This document shows positions 41,151 through 49,994 of a stretch of 51,787 nucleotides of DNA, one piece after another. The stretch is from NCBI GenBank assembly GCA_002696485.1, contig NZTP01000094.1, positions 12,502 through 64,288 of the forward strand, read 5' to 3'. The translations under genes were made by a program, and so were the position numbers. The stretch is from Altibacter sp. GTDB lineage: Bacteria; Bacteroidota; Bacteroidia; Flavobacteriales; Flavobacteriaceae. Under the pieces are notes generated by a model. That model saw only the letters and a list, made by a program, of their open reading frames with translations. It was not told where the DNA came from and did no database searches. Every line of letters starts with the position of its first letter. Position 1 is the stretch's first letter.

Positions 41151-42593
41151 CTATTCTGAAGCAGCTTCTTTCTTTCTGAAGAGCCTGCCGAAGCGTTGCA
41201 AGAAGGAATCGATATCAAAGATTCCTTGATCGGTGGTGGCACGATAGGTTAGCCATATACTAAGCGGAAGCATAATGGCCGTACTTAACCAACTGGCGAT
41301 GAACGGATGCATACTGCCGTCTTCCGCACTGTTCTTTGCAAAGATCCCAATAAAGTGATAGGTAAGAAATAATAGTACGGCAACCACCATAGGAAGTCCC
41401 ATACCCCCTTTGCGAATGATCGCACCTAAGGGCGCTCCCACAAAGAATAATATAATACAAGCAATAGCAAGCACGTACTTTTCGTGCAGGGCGATCTCAT
41501 GTTTGTTGAGCCGCTTTGTCTTAAGAAGAAATTCGGTTTTTTTTGCTTTTACGGCCTGCAAAGTTCCCCGCACATTGTTTAATGCCGTAGTGGCTACAGA
41601 TAGTTGGAGATCCGGGTTGTAGATGTCTAGGATAGAATTGATAGCTACTACCGAATCCTTTTTCTTAGGTCTTGTATCCTTTAACTTAGAGAGTCCGCTG
41701 CGGAAATACATATTGTCTGAAAAAGCTTCAATATCTTTGCTATAGCTGTTCGAGAGCGAATCGATCTCAACGAACAATTCGTTGATCTTGTACATATTGT
41801 GGTTATTCAATTCGTTCTCCTTCTCAATATCGGTACTGTTGAACGCGGTAAGATCGATATTGATCGTATAACTTTCAAAATAACTCTTTGCAAAAGGCTG
41901 TGCTTTTTGCTTTAGAGGGTTCCTTACTTGTATCTCGTCGTAATAATGACCATCGTTGAGAATTAGTGACAAGGTATTGCTTCCTTCAGAACTTACCAGT
42001 TCACCGTTGTCGGCAATAATCACGGTATGATTTCCATTGGGTCGTTGCGGGTTCTTTTTATGGATCACTACATTCTCCAGGAATTGATCACGGTCTCCGC
42101 TCTTCTTTTCTACCTTGATATTGAAATCGTCTCCCACCTGGCTAAACTGACCTTCGGCAATAACCATAGAAGGACTTACCTGGGCGATGTTTCGGCGCAA
42201 GTTCTGCCATTTATATTCCGAATAGGGGATGACATTGTTGGCAAATAGAAAGGCGATTCCGGCAAGAGCGAGTATGAAAAACGTAAGACTTCGCATGGCC
42301 CGTTGCAAGGAAATACCCGTAGACTTCATGGCCGCAAACTCATATTTTTCAGCAAAGTTCCCAAAGACCATTAAGGAGGTTACCAATACTGTAAGCGGTA
42401 ATACCAGTGGGATTAGTCGGGGAGATACATACCATAGGAATTTTAAGACCACCCATACATCAAGGTCCTTTCCTGCTAATTCGCTTATGTACAGCCAAAT
42501 GGTCTGTAAAACGAAAATGAACATTAAAATAATGAAGACGCTAAAAAACGTCTTCAAAAAGGTCACCAATATGTATCGATCCAGTATTTTCAC
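41151..42593 (-). CDS. LptG/LptF family permease (YjgP/YjgQ)
   Basis: A 480-residue inner-membrane protein. Three hydrophobic helices at the N-terminus (TFLKTFFSVFIILMFIFVLQ, a second near 55-75, a third near 95-115), a large periplasmic domain (about 120-365) and three further helices near the end (ACIILFFVGAPLGAIIRKGG and following). This is the topology of LptF/LptG, the transmembrane part of the LPS exporter. The start codon seems to be GTG at 42593 in the usual MKILDRYIL context. It follows lolA by 8 bp in an ftsK-lolA-lptG operon. Confidence 0.9.
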   Translation of the reverse strand: MKILDRYILVTFLKTFFSVFIILMFIFVLQTIWLYISELAGKDLDVWVVLKFLWYVSPRLIPLVLPLTVLVTSLMVFGNFAEKYEFAAMKSTGISLQRAMRSLTFFILALAGIAFLFANNVIPYSEYKWQNLRRNIAQVSPSMVIAEGQFSQVGDDFNIKVEKKSGDRDQFLENVVIHKKNPQRPNGNHTVIIADNGELVSSEGSNTLSLILNDGHYYDEIQVRNPLKQKAQPFAKSYFESYTINIDLTAFNSTDIEKENELNNHNMYKINELFVEIDSLSNSYSKDIEAFSDNMYFRSGLSKLKDTRPKKKDSVVAINSILDIYNPDLQLSVATTALNNVRGTLQAVKAKKTEFLLKTKRLNKHEIALHEKYVLAIACIILFFVGAPLGAIIRKGGMGLPMVVAVLLFLTYHFIGIFAKNSAEDGSMHPFIASWLSTAIMLPLSIWLTYRATTDQGIFDIDSFLQRFGRLFRKKEAASE

Positions 42594-42601
42594 TGCGACA
42601 G

Positions 42602-43243
42602 TTAATTCAGCTTGTTGATGTAATAGCCATCTTGTTTATATTTGGCTTCATCAAAAGTAAATAATGTCTTGGATAACGGCTGATTGGTTTTAAAAGAATT
42701 TACCGTAAGAGTATATTTGGTTCCTTTGGCATCCGTTTGAATGAGCTTATAGATGTGTTTGGTCTGGACGTCGATCCCTAAGAGAACATCCTTCATTTCA
42801 GCTTTTGAATCTATCGGGATCAATTTCACGTACTGTATCTTACGTCCCTTTATGTTCTGTACAATGTCCATCTTATAGGTATATCCTTTTTCGTAAAAGG
42901 TGAGCAACTTAGAAGGTGTTACCTCTTTATCGTCCTGTGCATTGTAATTAGAGATCGTCACTTCCTCATCTTCGGGAACGATGGTATATATCTTTTTACC
43001 GTCGAACATACGGGTCGTCCCCATCATGTTCAAGACATATTTATTCCCCGAAAGTGTCACGTCTCCTCTTGTGTCTTGGTTGACATTTTCCTTGGCATTG
43101 TTGAGGTTGTACTTAAAGTCAATGAGAATATTGTCGTAGCTTTTTGCTTTGGCAGACACTTCATTGAGCAATGATTTTGCATCTTGTGCTCCCGCAATCG
43201 ATACCATACAAAGGGTACATACTAAAAAGGCTAATTTTTTCAT
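42602..43243 (-). CDS. lolA: outer-membrane lipoprotein carrier LolA-like protein
   Basis: About 213 residues with a signal peptide (LAFLVCTLCMVSIAGAQDA) and a mature LolA-like beta domain: FKYNLNNAKENVNQ, GDVTLSGNKYVLNMMGTTRM, then DGKKIYTIVPEDEEV. LolA chaperones lipoproteins across the periplasm. The frame extends seven codons further up, but the ATG at 43243 (MKKLAFL) leaves 4 bp after the ftsK stop and fits a signal peptide better. Second gene of the ftsK-lolA-lptG operon. Confidence 0.87.
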   Translation of the reverse strand: MKKLAFLVCTLCMVSIAGAQDAKSLLNEVSAKAKSYDNILIDFKYNLNNAKENVNQDTRGDVTLSGNKYVLNMMGTTRMFDGKKIYTIVPEDEEVTISNYNAQDDKEVTPSKLLTFYEKGYTYKMDIVQNIKGRKIQYVKLIPIDSKAEMKDVLLGIDVQTKHIYKLIQTDAKGTKYTLTVNSFKTNQPLSKTLFTFDEAKYKQDGYYINKLN

Positions 43244-43247
43244 GTTG

Positions 43248-45635
43248 TTAATTGTTACTTTCATTATCTAATAGTTGGTTCAATGCTTCTATTGTTGGAA
43301 CGAGGACCTGTCGTGCTTTGCTTCCTTCAAAAGGACCTACAATACCCGCAGCTTCAAGTTGATCAATGATCCGTCCGGCACGATTATATCCTAACTTAAG
43401 CTTACGTTGCAGGAGCGAAGCAGACCCTTGCTGAGCAATCACCAGTACTTCTGCGGCTTCACGAAACATCTTATCCCGTTCTTCGATACTAATATCAAGA
43501 TTTGTGCCACCTTCTTCACCTTCGTATTCAGGGAGCAGGTGGGCATCGGGATAGGCTTTTTGGGAGCCGATGTAATCTGTAATGTCTGCTACTTCCGGAG
43601 TGTCTACAAAAGCACATTGAAGACGCGTAAGATCATTGCCTTGTGTGAAAAGCATGTCGCCGCGACCAATAAGTTGATCGGCTCCGGAACTGTCTAAGAT
43701 CGTTCTGGAATCGATCTTGCTTGTCACCCGAAATGCGATACGCGCAGGGAAGTTTGCTTTTATGATCCCCGTGATCACATTTACCGAAGGTCGTTGCGTT
43801 GCAATGATCAAATGAATTCCTATCGCACGAGCCAACTGAGCAAGACGCGCTATAGGTGTCTCTACCTCTTTTCCGGCAGTCATGATAAGATCGGCGAATT
43901 CGTCGATCACCAGCACTATATACGGCAAGAAACGGTGTCCTTCGTTAGGATTCAACTTACGGGCCTTGAACTTTACATTGTATTCTTTGATATTTCGAAC
44001 CATGGCATCCTTCAGAAGATCGTAGCGCGCGTCCATCTCAAGGCACAAAGAGTTTAAGGTATAAACCACTTTGTTGGTATCGGTGATAATAGCTTCCTCG
44101 GTGTCCGGTAACTTTGCCAGATAATGCCGTTCGATCTTATTGAACAGGGTGAGTTCTACTTTTTTTGGATCGACCAATACAAACTTTACTTCTGCGGGGT
44201 GTTTTTTATAGAGCAGGGAGGTAAGGATGGCGTTAAGCCCCACCGACTTACCTTGACCGGTCGCACCCGCCATAAGCAAGTGTGGCATTTTTGCCAGATC
44301 TACGACAAAGGTTTCGTTGGAGATGGTCTTACCTAATGCCATGGGAAGTTCCATTTCTGCATTTTGAAACTTTGGAGAAGCGATCACCGAGCGCATGGAA
44401 ACGATCTTGGCATTCTTGTTGGGCACCTCGATACCAATGGTTCCTCTTCCCGGAATGGGCGCGATGATTCGTATCCCTAACGCCGAAAGCGATAAGGCAA
44501 TATCATCTTCTAAATTCTTGATCTTGGAGATGCGAATCCCTGCTTCGGGTACGATCTCGTATAAGGTAACTGTAGGCCCCACGGTTGCTTTAATATTCGC
44601 GATACCTATCTTGTAGTTATTGAGGGTATTGACAATTCGGTTCTTATTCTCTTCCAGCTCTTCTTGGTCGATGGTAATACCTTTCCCTCCGGTATAATCT
44701 TTTAACAGGTCTAAAGAAGGAAATTTAAAGTTGCTAAGCTCGAGGGTAGGATCGAATTCTCCAAAATCGGCCACCAATTTTTTGCTTAGATCTCCTTCAA
44801 CGGTTTCTTCTTCCGGAGCTTGCTCGATCTCCATGGCTACATCGTTTTCTTCTGAAAGAGGACTGTGTTGTGTAGTTTTAAGCGTGGGTTCTTCAAGTTC
44901 TTCTTCGGTCTCTTCGGAAATATCCATAGGCACTGTGGTATGTTCAGGGCCAACAACCGCTTCTACCACTTCCTTTTCATAGTCTGTTTGAGAAATGGTT
45001 TCTTCCGAAGCAGTTTCCGAAGTAAAATCCTTGGTAATTTCTTTTTTGGTACTTTTTAATGCGGTTGCAACGCGATCGGGGGTTATTTTTAACCGAACCA
45101 CCAAATAGACAATAGCCAGGAAGGTCATGACGAGTATGGCCCCGATGAGCCCTAAATAATCCTGAAGCAGATCGTTCAATTCATACCCTATGGTACCGCT
45201 CAACAACGTGCTTTTAGAGGCAAAGAATCCAAAGAAAACAGCGATCCAAATGGTAAGCAATACCCCCCAGAACCAAAACCGTTTTAATTGTTTTTTGGCG
45301 TAGTCGAAGAAAAAATAAATCCCTGTCAATGTGATCAGAAATGCCAAAATAAAAGCCGAAATCCCGAAACCGTCATAAATAAAGAAGTGTCCCACATTCG
45401 CGCCAAACTTGTTAAGCCAGTTCTTTGATTCCATGTCCCTTTCGGCAAGGAGTCCAAGGTCACTTTGGTCGGTTTGCCAAGTAAAGAAATAGGAAGCGAA
45501 TGAGAAAAGCAGTGCAATACCCAATAGAAAAAGGAAACTTCCCAAAATGATCTTTTGTTGTTTTGACAACGAAAAAGATATTTTTTTACGTGGGGTTTTG
45601 GTTTTGTTGGATGTAGCGGTTTTTTTCTTCGCCAT
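43248..45635 (-). CDS. ftsK: DNA translocase FtsK/SpoIIIE
   Basis: About 795 residues. Four hydrophobic helices at the N-terminus (residues 30-190), an acidic linker with many Glu (about 215-280), and the motor: Walker A MAGATGQGKSVGLN near residue 465, Walker B VLVIDEFADLI near 575, IIATQRPSVNVITG after it. The gamma domain at the end (QRKLKLGYNRAGRIIDQLEA) recognises the polar DNA signals. FtsK pumps DNA at the division septum and helps dimer resolution. The start at 45635 (MAKKKTAT) is preferred over the upstream frame. Confidence 0.95.
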   Translation of the reverse strand: MAKKKTATSNKTKTPRKKISFSLSKQQKIILGSFLFLLGIALLFSFASYFFTWQTDQSDLGLLAERDMESKNWLNKFGANVGHFFIYDGFGISAFILAFLITLTGIYFFFDYAKKQLKRFWFWGVLLTIWIAVFFGFFASKSTLLSGTIGYELNDLLQDYLGLIGAILVMTFLAIVYLVVRLKITPDRVATALKSTKKEITKDFTSETASEETISQTDYEKEVVEAVVGPEHTTVPMDISEETEEELEEPTLKTTQHSPLSEENDVAMEIEQAPEEETVEGDLSKKLVADFGEFDPTLELSNFKFPSLDLLKDYTGGKGITIDQEELEENKNRIVNTLNNYKIGIANIKATVGPTVTLYEIVPEAGIRISKIKNLEDDIALSLSALGIRIIAPIPGRGTIGIEVPNKNAKIVSMRSVIASPKFQNAEMELPMALGKTISNETFVVDLAKMPHLLMAGATGQGKSVGLNAILTSLLYKKHPAEVKFVLVDPKKVELTLFNKIERHYLAKLPDTEEAIITDTNKVVYTLNSLCLEMDARYDLLKDAMVRNIKEYNVKFKARKLNPNEGHRFLPYIVLVIDEFADLIMTAGKEVETPIARLAQLARAIGIHLIIATQRPSVNVITGIIKANFPARIAFRVTSKIDSRTILDSSGADQLIGRGDMLFTQGNDLTRLQCAFVDTPEVADITDYIGSQKAYPDAHLLPEYEGEEGGTNLDISIEERDKMFREAAEVLVIAQQGSASLLQRKLKLGYNRAGRIIDQLEAAGIVGPFEGSKARQVLVPTIEALNQLLDNESNN

Positions 45636-45657
45636 GTAAGGTTGGGTTGTCTTAGCG

Positions 45658-45665
45658 CAAAAATA
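45658..45665 (-). promoter_or_regulatory. -7 promoter element of ftsK
   Basis: The minus strand reads TATTTTTG (TANNTTTG match) about 22 bp upstream of the ftsK ATG. A TTG lies 16 bp further upstream (45682-45684), slightly closer than usual. Confidence 0.5.
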
Positions 45666-45719
45666 CAAATATCAAACGTCCCAATCTACATAAAATTTTC
45701 TAAAACTTCTTGAAGCGTT

Positions 45720-46703
45720 TTAGCTTAAAAGGTTGAAGTTAATAAGCAGTTTTCCGTCCCTTTTCCATTGTATCCAGCCTTTACCCACCGTTTGAAAGCC
45801 ATCATCGAGCAACACTACTTCCATCCAATCGTTCTTTACACGAATAGGTCGCATGAACGCATAAGATGTTTGAATAACTCCTGAGGCTTCAAAATGGCGT
45901 GCTCGCACCTTTTCGTTTGAATTGGGTAAAAATTCAACCGAATTTACCCCAAGTAAGAATTCGGGCCAAAGCTTCATCCTGCCCGACCGCCTGCTTACAT
46001 AGGATGTTTGGCTGTTTTGCGCATTGACAACGACCTCTATAAATTCTTCGGTAATACTTTCAATTTTGAAATACAGCATATCGTAATCTAATTTTAGCAT
46101 TTCCGGTACCAACCATGGAGGTGCCGTAGCGATCTCAAAGTTATTGTACTTGTTCCGTGTAAAAGTGATACTGTCGTAGGGTATATGCTCCATCAATGAT
46201 TTTTCCAGATTGGGATCTCCGTAAAAATACAGGGTGGGATTTTCGTAATAATTGGGAGAAAAATATCCCATCCCCAAAGTTTCTTCATTCTGGTACGCTT
46301 TTGAATTGCGGTCAAGGTGCCTTCGGCTTCGCACACGCAACATCGATGTAGGCTTTGTGGTTTGTGTTGGTGCAGGATCAAATTGTTGCTCGCTTTCCTC
46401 TTGTAGCGAATCCCGTTGCCGAAACTCGTAAAATTTCACCGCCCAAAGTATTGCCAGAAGCAACAGCAGTATCCAGTTAATCCTTATAAGTGTACGCACA
46501 GCCAGTTTGTAAGCGATAAAAAAAGAGGCGATAAAAGCGATCCCTCCAAACAAGACGCCCCATCCGAGAACGATGGCGCCTCCGGCAAGACCCTGATTTT
46601 TTCCTGCTTCGATAAATTCGGCATAATATAAGCCCACCACAAAAAAGGTGATTAACGTCAACAGGTAAAATCCAATATAAGCGGGTTTTAATAGTTTTTT
46701 CAT
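45720..46703 (-). CDS. membrane protein with large soluble domain, function unknown
   Basis: A 327-residue protein with three hydrophobic helices (residues 8-28, 42-66 and 73-92) and a soluble domain of about 220 residues. The end, DWMEVVLLDDGFQTVGKGWI followed by QWKRDGKLLI, resembles an SH3-like fold. It begins 2 bp after the VWA-protein gene and is likely co-transcribed and functionally linked with it. I do not recognise a family. Orientation suggests the soluble domain lies outside the inner membrane or in the cytoplasm; not resolved. Confidence 0.75.
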   Translation of the reverse strand: MKKLLKPAYIGFYLLTLITFFVVGLYYAEFIEAGKNQGLAGGAIVLGWGVLFGGIAFIASFFIAYKLAVRTLIRINWILLLLLAILWAVKFYEFRQRDSLQEESEQQFDPAPTQTTKPTSMLRVRSRRHLDRNSKAYQNEETLGMGYFSPNYYENPTLYFYGDPNLEKSLMEHIPYDSITFTRNKYNNFEIATAPPWLVPEMLKLDYDMLYFKIESITEEFIEVVVNAQNSQTSYVSRRSGRMKLWPEFLLGVNSVEFLPNSNEKVRARHFEASGVIQTSYAFMRPIRVKNDWMEVVLLDDGFQTVGKGWIQWKRDGKLLINFNLLS

Positions 46704-46705
46704 CC

Positions 46706-48103
46706 TTAAAAATTTACTGTCTTGGTAAGGCTCTCGCCTTGTTTCACTTCGATGTTTACGGTTTGCGCCTTTCGATCCTTATAATCTCCCAGTGGTGCGA
46801 TCTTGACGGAATATTTTCCGGGATTCAGCAAAAAGGATTTGCCGCGACTGTAGGTACGACCCCCGGCAACATTTTTTCCTGTGGTTATCTCATCTATGGT
46901 TACGACACTGTCAATAGAGTTACCCTCGGCTCTGGCATCGATAAATGCAGTGCCGATTTCAAAATCATGAGAAATGGATGTGGTACTGCCGGCGACGACA
47001 CGCACATTCTCTTTTTCAGTATAGGTTTCCAAACCTTTCATTTCGCCGAGTGCTTGTATGGTAAGTTTGTATGTCCCCGGATTTACTTCAATTTCTTTAG
47101 ATGTGTTATAGGTTCTAGCTGTGGCCGCTACTTTACCGTTCTCGTCCAGCACTTTTACCATGCAATCCCAAGGTTCCCCATTGGCCGTGGTCGTGATACC
47201 AATTTTACCACCATCAAAGCTTATATCTTGGTGTATCAACTTGTCCTCGAAGCTTTGAATGTTGGTAACGGTCATCTTTTTAACATCACTACCTTCCAAA
47301 GGAGCGACCTCGAAATTATACTTACCCGGTGGCAGATAAACATAGGCGGTATCCCGATAGGTACGCACGCTTATGGGATCGCGTTTGCCTAGCACATCGT
47401 ACGCTTTCACCCAAGCATCGATAGGTTCGCCGTTCTTCACCGCATACACCGAAACATTGCCTTTGGGTGTATCGATGGTTTGTGAAGTTGCCTCTTTTAG
47501 AACTTCGCTTAATCCACTGGCATCATCGGCATCGTAATAGCGGCCATCACCTGCCTGAGCAGCACATTCTAACTGTTGGGTTTCCCCGGCTTTTAAACCG
47601 AAACCTATAATATGCAATCGAAAATCGATCCCGTCTTTCTTGGCGGCTTTGACGACCTCACAAATATTGCCTTCACAAGATTCAATACCATCGGTTACCA
47701 AGATAATAGTGGCTTTCTTCTCGGCCTTCCGAAGTTGTTCAATGACCACACTGGCAGAATGGGCCAGCGGTGTCATGCCCAAAGGTTTGATCGCTGTTAC
47801 CGCAGCAGCTACTTCTGATTTCGAGCGATTCTCCATTGATAGCAGTGTCTCTACGTCTTGACAATCGCCTTTTTTACGGTGTCCGTAGGCTACGAGTCCA
47901 ATGTTTTGATCTCCCGGCAGGTCATTGATCGTAGTTGAAAGCACCGTAGCGGCAATTTCCATTTTAGTCTTACCTTGCATTTGGCCCCACATGGAGCCGC
48001 TGGCGTCGTAGATAAAGATAATGGGGGAGGGGGTTTCTTGTTGTTGCGCATGACCGAATAGAACAAAAAAGCACATGCAAAACAGGGTGGTTATTCGTTT
48101 CAT
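46706..48103 (-). CDS. secreted VWA-domain protein with three beta repeats
   Basis: A 465-residue protein with a signal peptide (TTLFCMCFFVLFGHAQ). Residues 25-215 are a von Willebrand A domain with the MIDAS motif YDASGSMWGQ, a Thr in LGMTPLAHS and an Asp in LVTDGIESCEG. Residues 220-465 contain three related beta units of about 80 residues, each ending in a P-G-K/T-Y turn: LPPGKYNFEVAPLEG, VNPGTYKLTIQALGE and LNPGKYSVKIAPLGD. Four Cys may form disulphides. It likely binds a partner in the periplasm or at the surface; the membrane protein 2 bp downstream is the natural candidate. Confidence 0.85.
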   Translation of the reverse strand: MKRITTLFCMCFFVLFGHAQQQETPSPIIFIYDASGSMWGQMQGKTKMEIAATVLSTTINDLPGDQNIGLVAYGHRKKGDCQDVETLLSMENRSKSEVAAAVTAIKPLGMTPLAHSASVVIEQLRKAEKKATIILVTDGIESCEGNICEVVKAAKKDGIDFRLHIIGFGLKAGETQQLECAAQAGDGRYYDADDASGLSEVLKEATSQTIDTPKGNVSVYAVKNGEPIDAWVKAYDVLGKRDPISVRTYRDTAYVYLPPGKYNFEVAPLEGSDVKKMTVTNIQSFEDKLIHQDISFDGGKIGITTTANGEPWDCMVKVLDENGKVAATARTYNTSKEIEVNPGTYKLTIQALGEMKGLETYTEKENVRVVAGSTTSISHDFEIGTAFIDARAEGNSIDSVVTIDEITTGKNVAGGRTYSRGKSFLLNPGKYSVKIAPLGDYKDRKAQTVNIEVKQGESLTKTVNF

Positions 48104-48236
48104 AATCCTTCCTTTTTGGTGTTAATCCTTCTTAAAGATACGGAAAACCTTTTTTTGGGAATAAACTTACAAACCAAATAACTGCCTGTCAATCACCTTG
48201 TTGGGTAGTATTTAGGAAAAAATACAGTAAGCCTTG

Positions 48237-48596
48237 TTATAGCTTCGGAAGATAAATAATACAGGCAATCACAACAGCTGCAATGGCTGCAAAAAAGACA
48301 GCCCCGGCAGCGACGTCTTTTATATAACCTATCTTGTTATGAAAATCGGGATGGACGAAATCTGCCATCTCTTCGGCGGCGGTGTTGAGTCCTTCGATGC
48401 TCATTACCAATCCTATGGCCATAATTTGCAGCATCCATTCCACCGCAGAGATCTCAAAATAGAATCCGGCGATCGTGACTAAAACCGCTATCACCGACTG
48501 CACCTGTATGCTAGGCTCATTTTTAAGAAGCATCCAGGCGCCTTTGATGGCATAACCAAAACCCTTCAGCCGCTTTCCCAAATACGAATTCCACAT
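48237..48596 (-). CDS. dgkA: diacylglycerol kinase family protein (DgkA/undecaprenol kinase-like)
   Basis: A 119-residue membrane protein with an N-terminal amphipathic segment and three hydrophobic helices. The signature IEGLNTAAEEMADFVHPDFH, then KIGYIKDVAAGAV, carries the catalytic Glu and Asp of the DgkA family. The enzyme phosphorylates diacylglycerol or undecaprenol. Its ATG shares a base with the tpx stop (TAATG), so the two are coupled. Length fits the family. Confidence 0.9.
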   Translation of the reverse strand: MWNSYLGKRLKGFGYAIKGAWMLLKNEPSIQVQSVIAVLVTIAGFYFEISAVEWMLQIMAIGLVMSIEGLNTAAEEMADFVHPDFHNKIGYIKDVAAGAVFFAAIAAVVIACIIYLPKL

Positions 48597-49096
48597 TAGC
48601 GCAGCGCGTTTAAAGCCGATTGGTAATCGGGTTCCTGACCAATTTCAGGAACTTGTTCTGAATAGATCACCATATCATTAGTGTCCAGCACTAACACCAC
48701 CCGGGAATGCAGTCCTTCGAAAGCACCATTAGTTATGGTGAGTCCGTATTCCTTTCCGAAGCGACCTTCCTTAAAATCTGAAAGCATTTCTACGTTATCC
48801 AGTCCTTCCGCAGCACAAAAACGCTTTTGCGCAAAAGGGAGATCTCGAGAAATACACAAGATCTTTGTATTGTCCAGCTTGGAAGCTTCTTCGTTGAACT
48901 TCCGTGCGGAAGCCGCACAAATACCTGTGTCCACACTGGGAAATATGTTGAGGATTTTTCGCGAGCCATTGTAGTGTGATAAGGACTTAGTGGAAAGATC
49001 GGTTGCCACTAGTGAGAAATCGGGAGCTGTGCTACCAGTATTGGGAAGTGATCCGGAAGTTTCGGCAGATTGCCCGCCAAGTGTTATTGAAGCCAT
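48596..49096 (-). CDS. tpx: thiol peroxidase Tpx
   Basis: A 166-residue atypical 2-Cys peroxiredoxin. The peroxidatic Cys is in FPSVDTGICAASARKFNEEA near residue 59 and the resolving Cys in FAQKRFCAAEGLDNV near 93; the N-terminal GSTAPDFSLVATDLS is typical. Tpx reduces lipid and hydrogen peroxides with thioredoxin. It is upstream of dgkA and coupled to it. A TATTTTTG element lies 17 bp upstream. Confidence 0.94.
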   Translation of the reverse strand: MASITLGGQSAETSGSLPNTGSTAPDFSLVATDLSTKSLSHYNGSRKILNIFPSVDTGICAASARKFNEEASKLDNTKILCISRDLPFAQKRFCAAEGLDNVEMLSDFKEGRFGKEYGLTITNGAFEGLHSRVVLVLDTNDMVIYSEQVPEIGQEPDYQSALNALR

Positions 49097-49112
49097 GGGT
49101 TCTGTTTTACTT

Positions 49113-49120
49113 CAAAAATA
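49113..49120 (-). promoter_or_regulatory. -7 promoter element of tpx
   Basis: The minus strand reads TATTTTTG, an exact TANNTTTG match, 16 bp upstream of the tpx ATG. A -33 TTG is not clear. Confidence 0.5.
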
Positions 49121-49160
49121 CAATTTCTGTGGTCCTGAATCTCTTAAAGATATCAAAAAT

Positions 49161-49194
49161 AAAAAACCCTTTCTTCTAAGATCAGAAGAAAGGG
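49161..49194 (-). terminator. terminator of the 2-Cys peroxiredoxin gene
   Basis: CCCTTTCTTCT (49167-49177) pairs perfectly with AGAAGAAAGGG (49184-49194) over an AAGATC loop; on the minus strand six T follow (49166-49161). It lies 44 bp after the peroxiredoxin stop. Confidence 0.9.
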
Positions 49195-49238
49195 TGCTTA
49201 ACCAACTTAAATTACTAAACTAAACTACTTAACTAAAA

Positions 49239-49883
49239 TTAATTTAAATGCTGTGACAGGTATTGGGCAACCCCTTCGCGATCTGCGTGCATTGCCGAAG
49301 CTCCTTCTTGCCAGTTGGCAGGACATACTTCACCGTTTTCTTGTACGTGAGTGTAGGCGTCGATCAATCGTAGAAACTCAGATACATTTCTTCCCACAGG
49401 CATGTGATTGATACTTTCATGAAAGACTGTTCCTTCTTCATCGATTAAATACGTAGCTCGATATGTTACGTTGTCACCATCCACCAATACATTTCCGGTT
49501 TCTTCGTCATAACGCTCGTTGGTGATATCCAAAATACCTAGCTGTGAAGACAGGTTTCTGTTGGTGTCTGCCAAAATAGAATAGGTAACACCTTCAATCC
49601 CACCGTGATTCTTTGGTGTGTTCAACCATGCAAAGTGTACTTCAGGCGTATCACAAGAGGCACCAATCACTATTGTATTTCTTTTTTCAAATGCTTCCAT
49701 AGCCGCTTGAAACGCATGCAACTCGGTAGGACACACAAAAGTAAAGTCTTTTGGATACCAGAAAAGGATGATCTTCTTACCTTCCGATTTTGCGGTTTCT
49801 AAGATGTTAATTTTCTTGGTAACGCCCGTTCTATCGATAGCGTCAACAGATAAGTTTGGAAATTTTTTTCCTACAAATGCCAT
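49239..49883 (-). CDS. typical 2-Cys peroxiredoxin (AhpC/TSA family)
   Basis: A 214-residue peroxidase. The peroxidatic Cys sits in WYPKDFTFVCPTELHAFQ near residue 51 and the resolving Cys in GEVCPANWQEG near 192, as in typical 2-Cys enzymes. It detoxifies peroxides in the cytosol. It stands alone between its own TACTTTTG promoter element and a strong terminator. Having it next to tpx makes a small antioxidant cluster. Confidence 0.94.
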   Translation of the reverse strand: MAFVGKKFPNLSVDAIDRTGVTKKINILETAKSEGKKIILFWYPKDFTFVCPTELHAFQAAMEAFEKRNTIVIGASCDTPEVHFAWLNTPKNHGGIEGVTYSILADTNRNLSSQLGILDITNERYDEETGNVLVDGDNVTYRATYLIDEEGTVFHESINHMPVGRNVSEFLRLIDAYTHVQENGEVCPANWQEGASAMHADREGVAQYLSQHLN

Positions 49884-49921
49884 AGTTTTCTTTTGAATTT
49901 TTAGTACTTATTTTCAGGCTG

Positions 49922-49929
49922 CAAAAGTA
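49922..49929 (-). promoter_or_regulatory. -7 promoter element of the peroxiredoxin gene
   Basis: The minus strand reads TACTTTTG, an exact TANNTTTG match, 38 bp upstream of the ATG at 49883. No clear -33 TTG. Confidence 0.5.
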
Positions 49930-49994
49930 CCAAATCAAAAGAGTAAAAAAAAAGGAATTTCACTTAAATTTTTGAGAATATCCTAAAGGATTTC

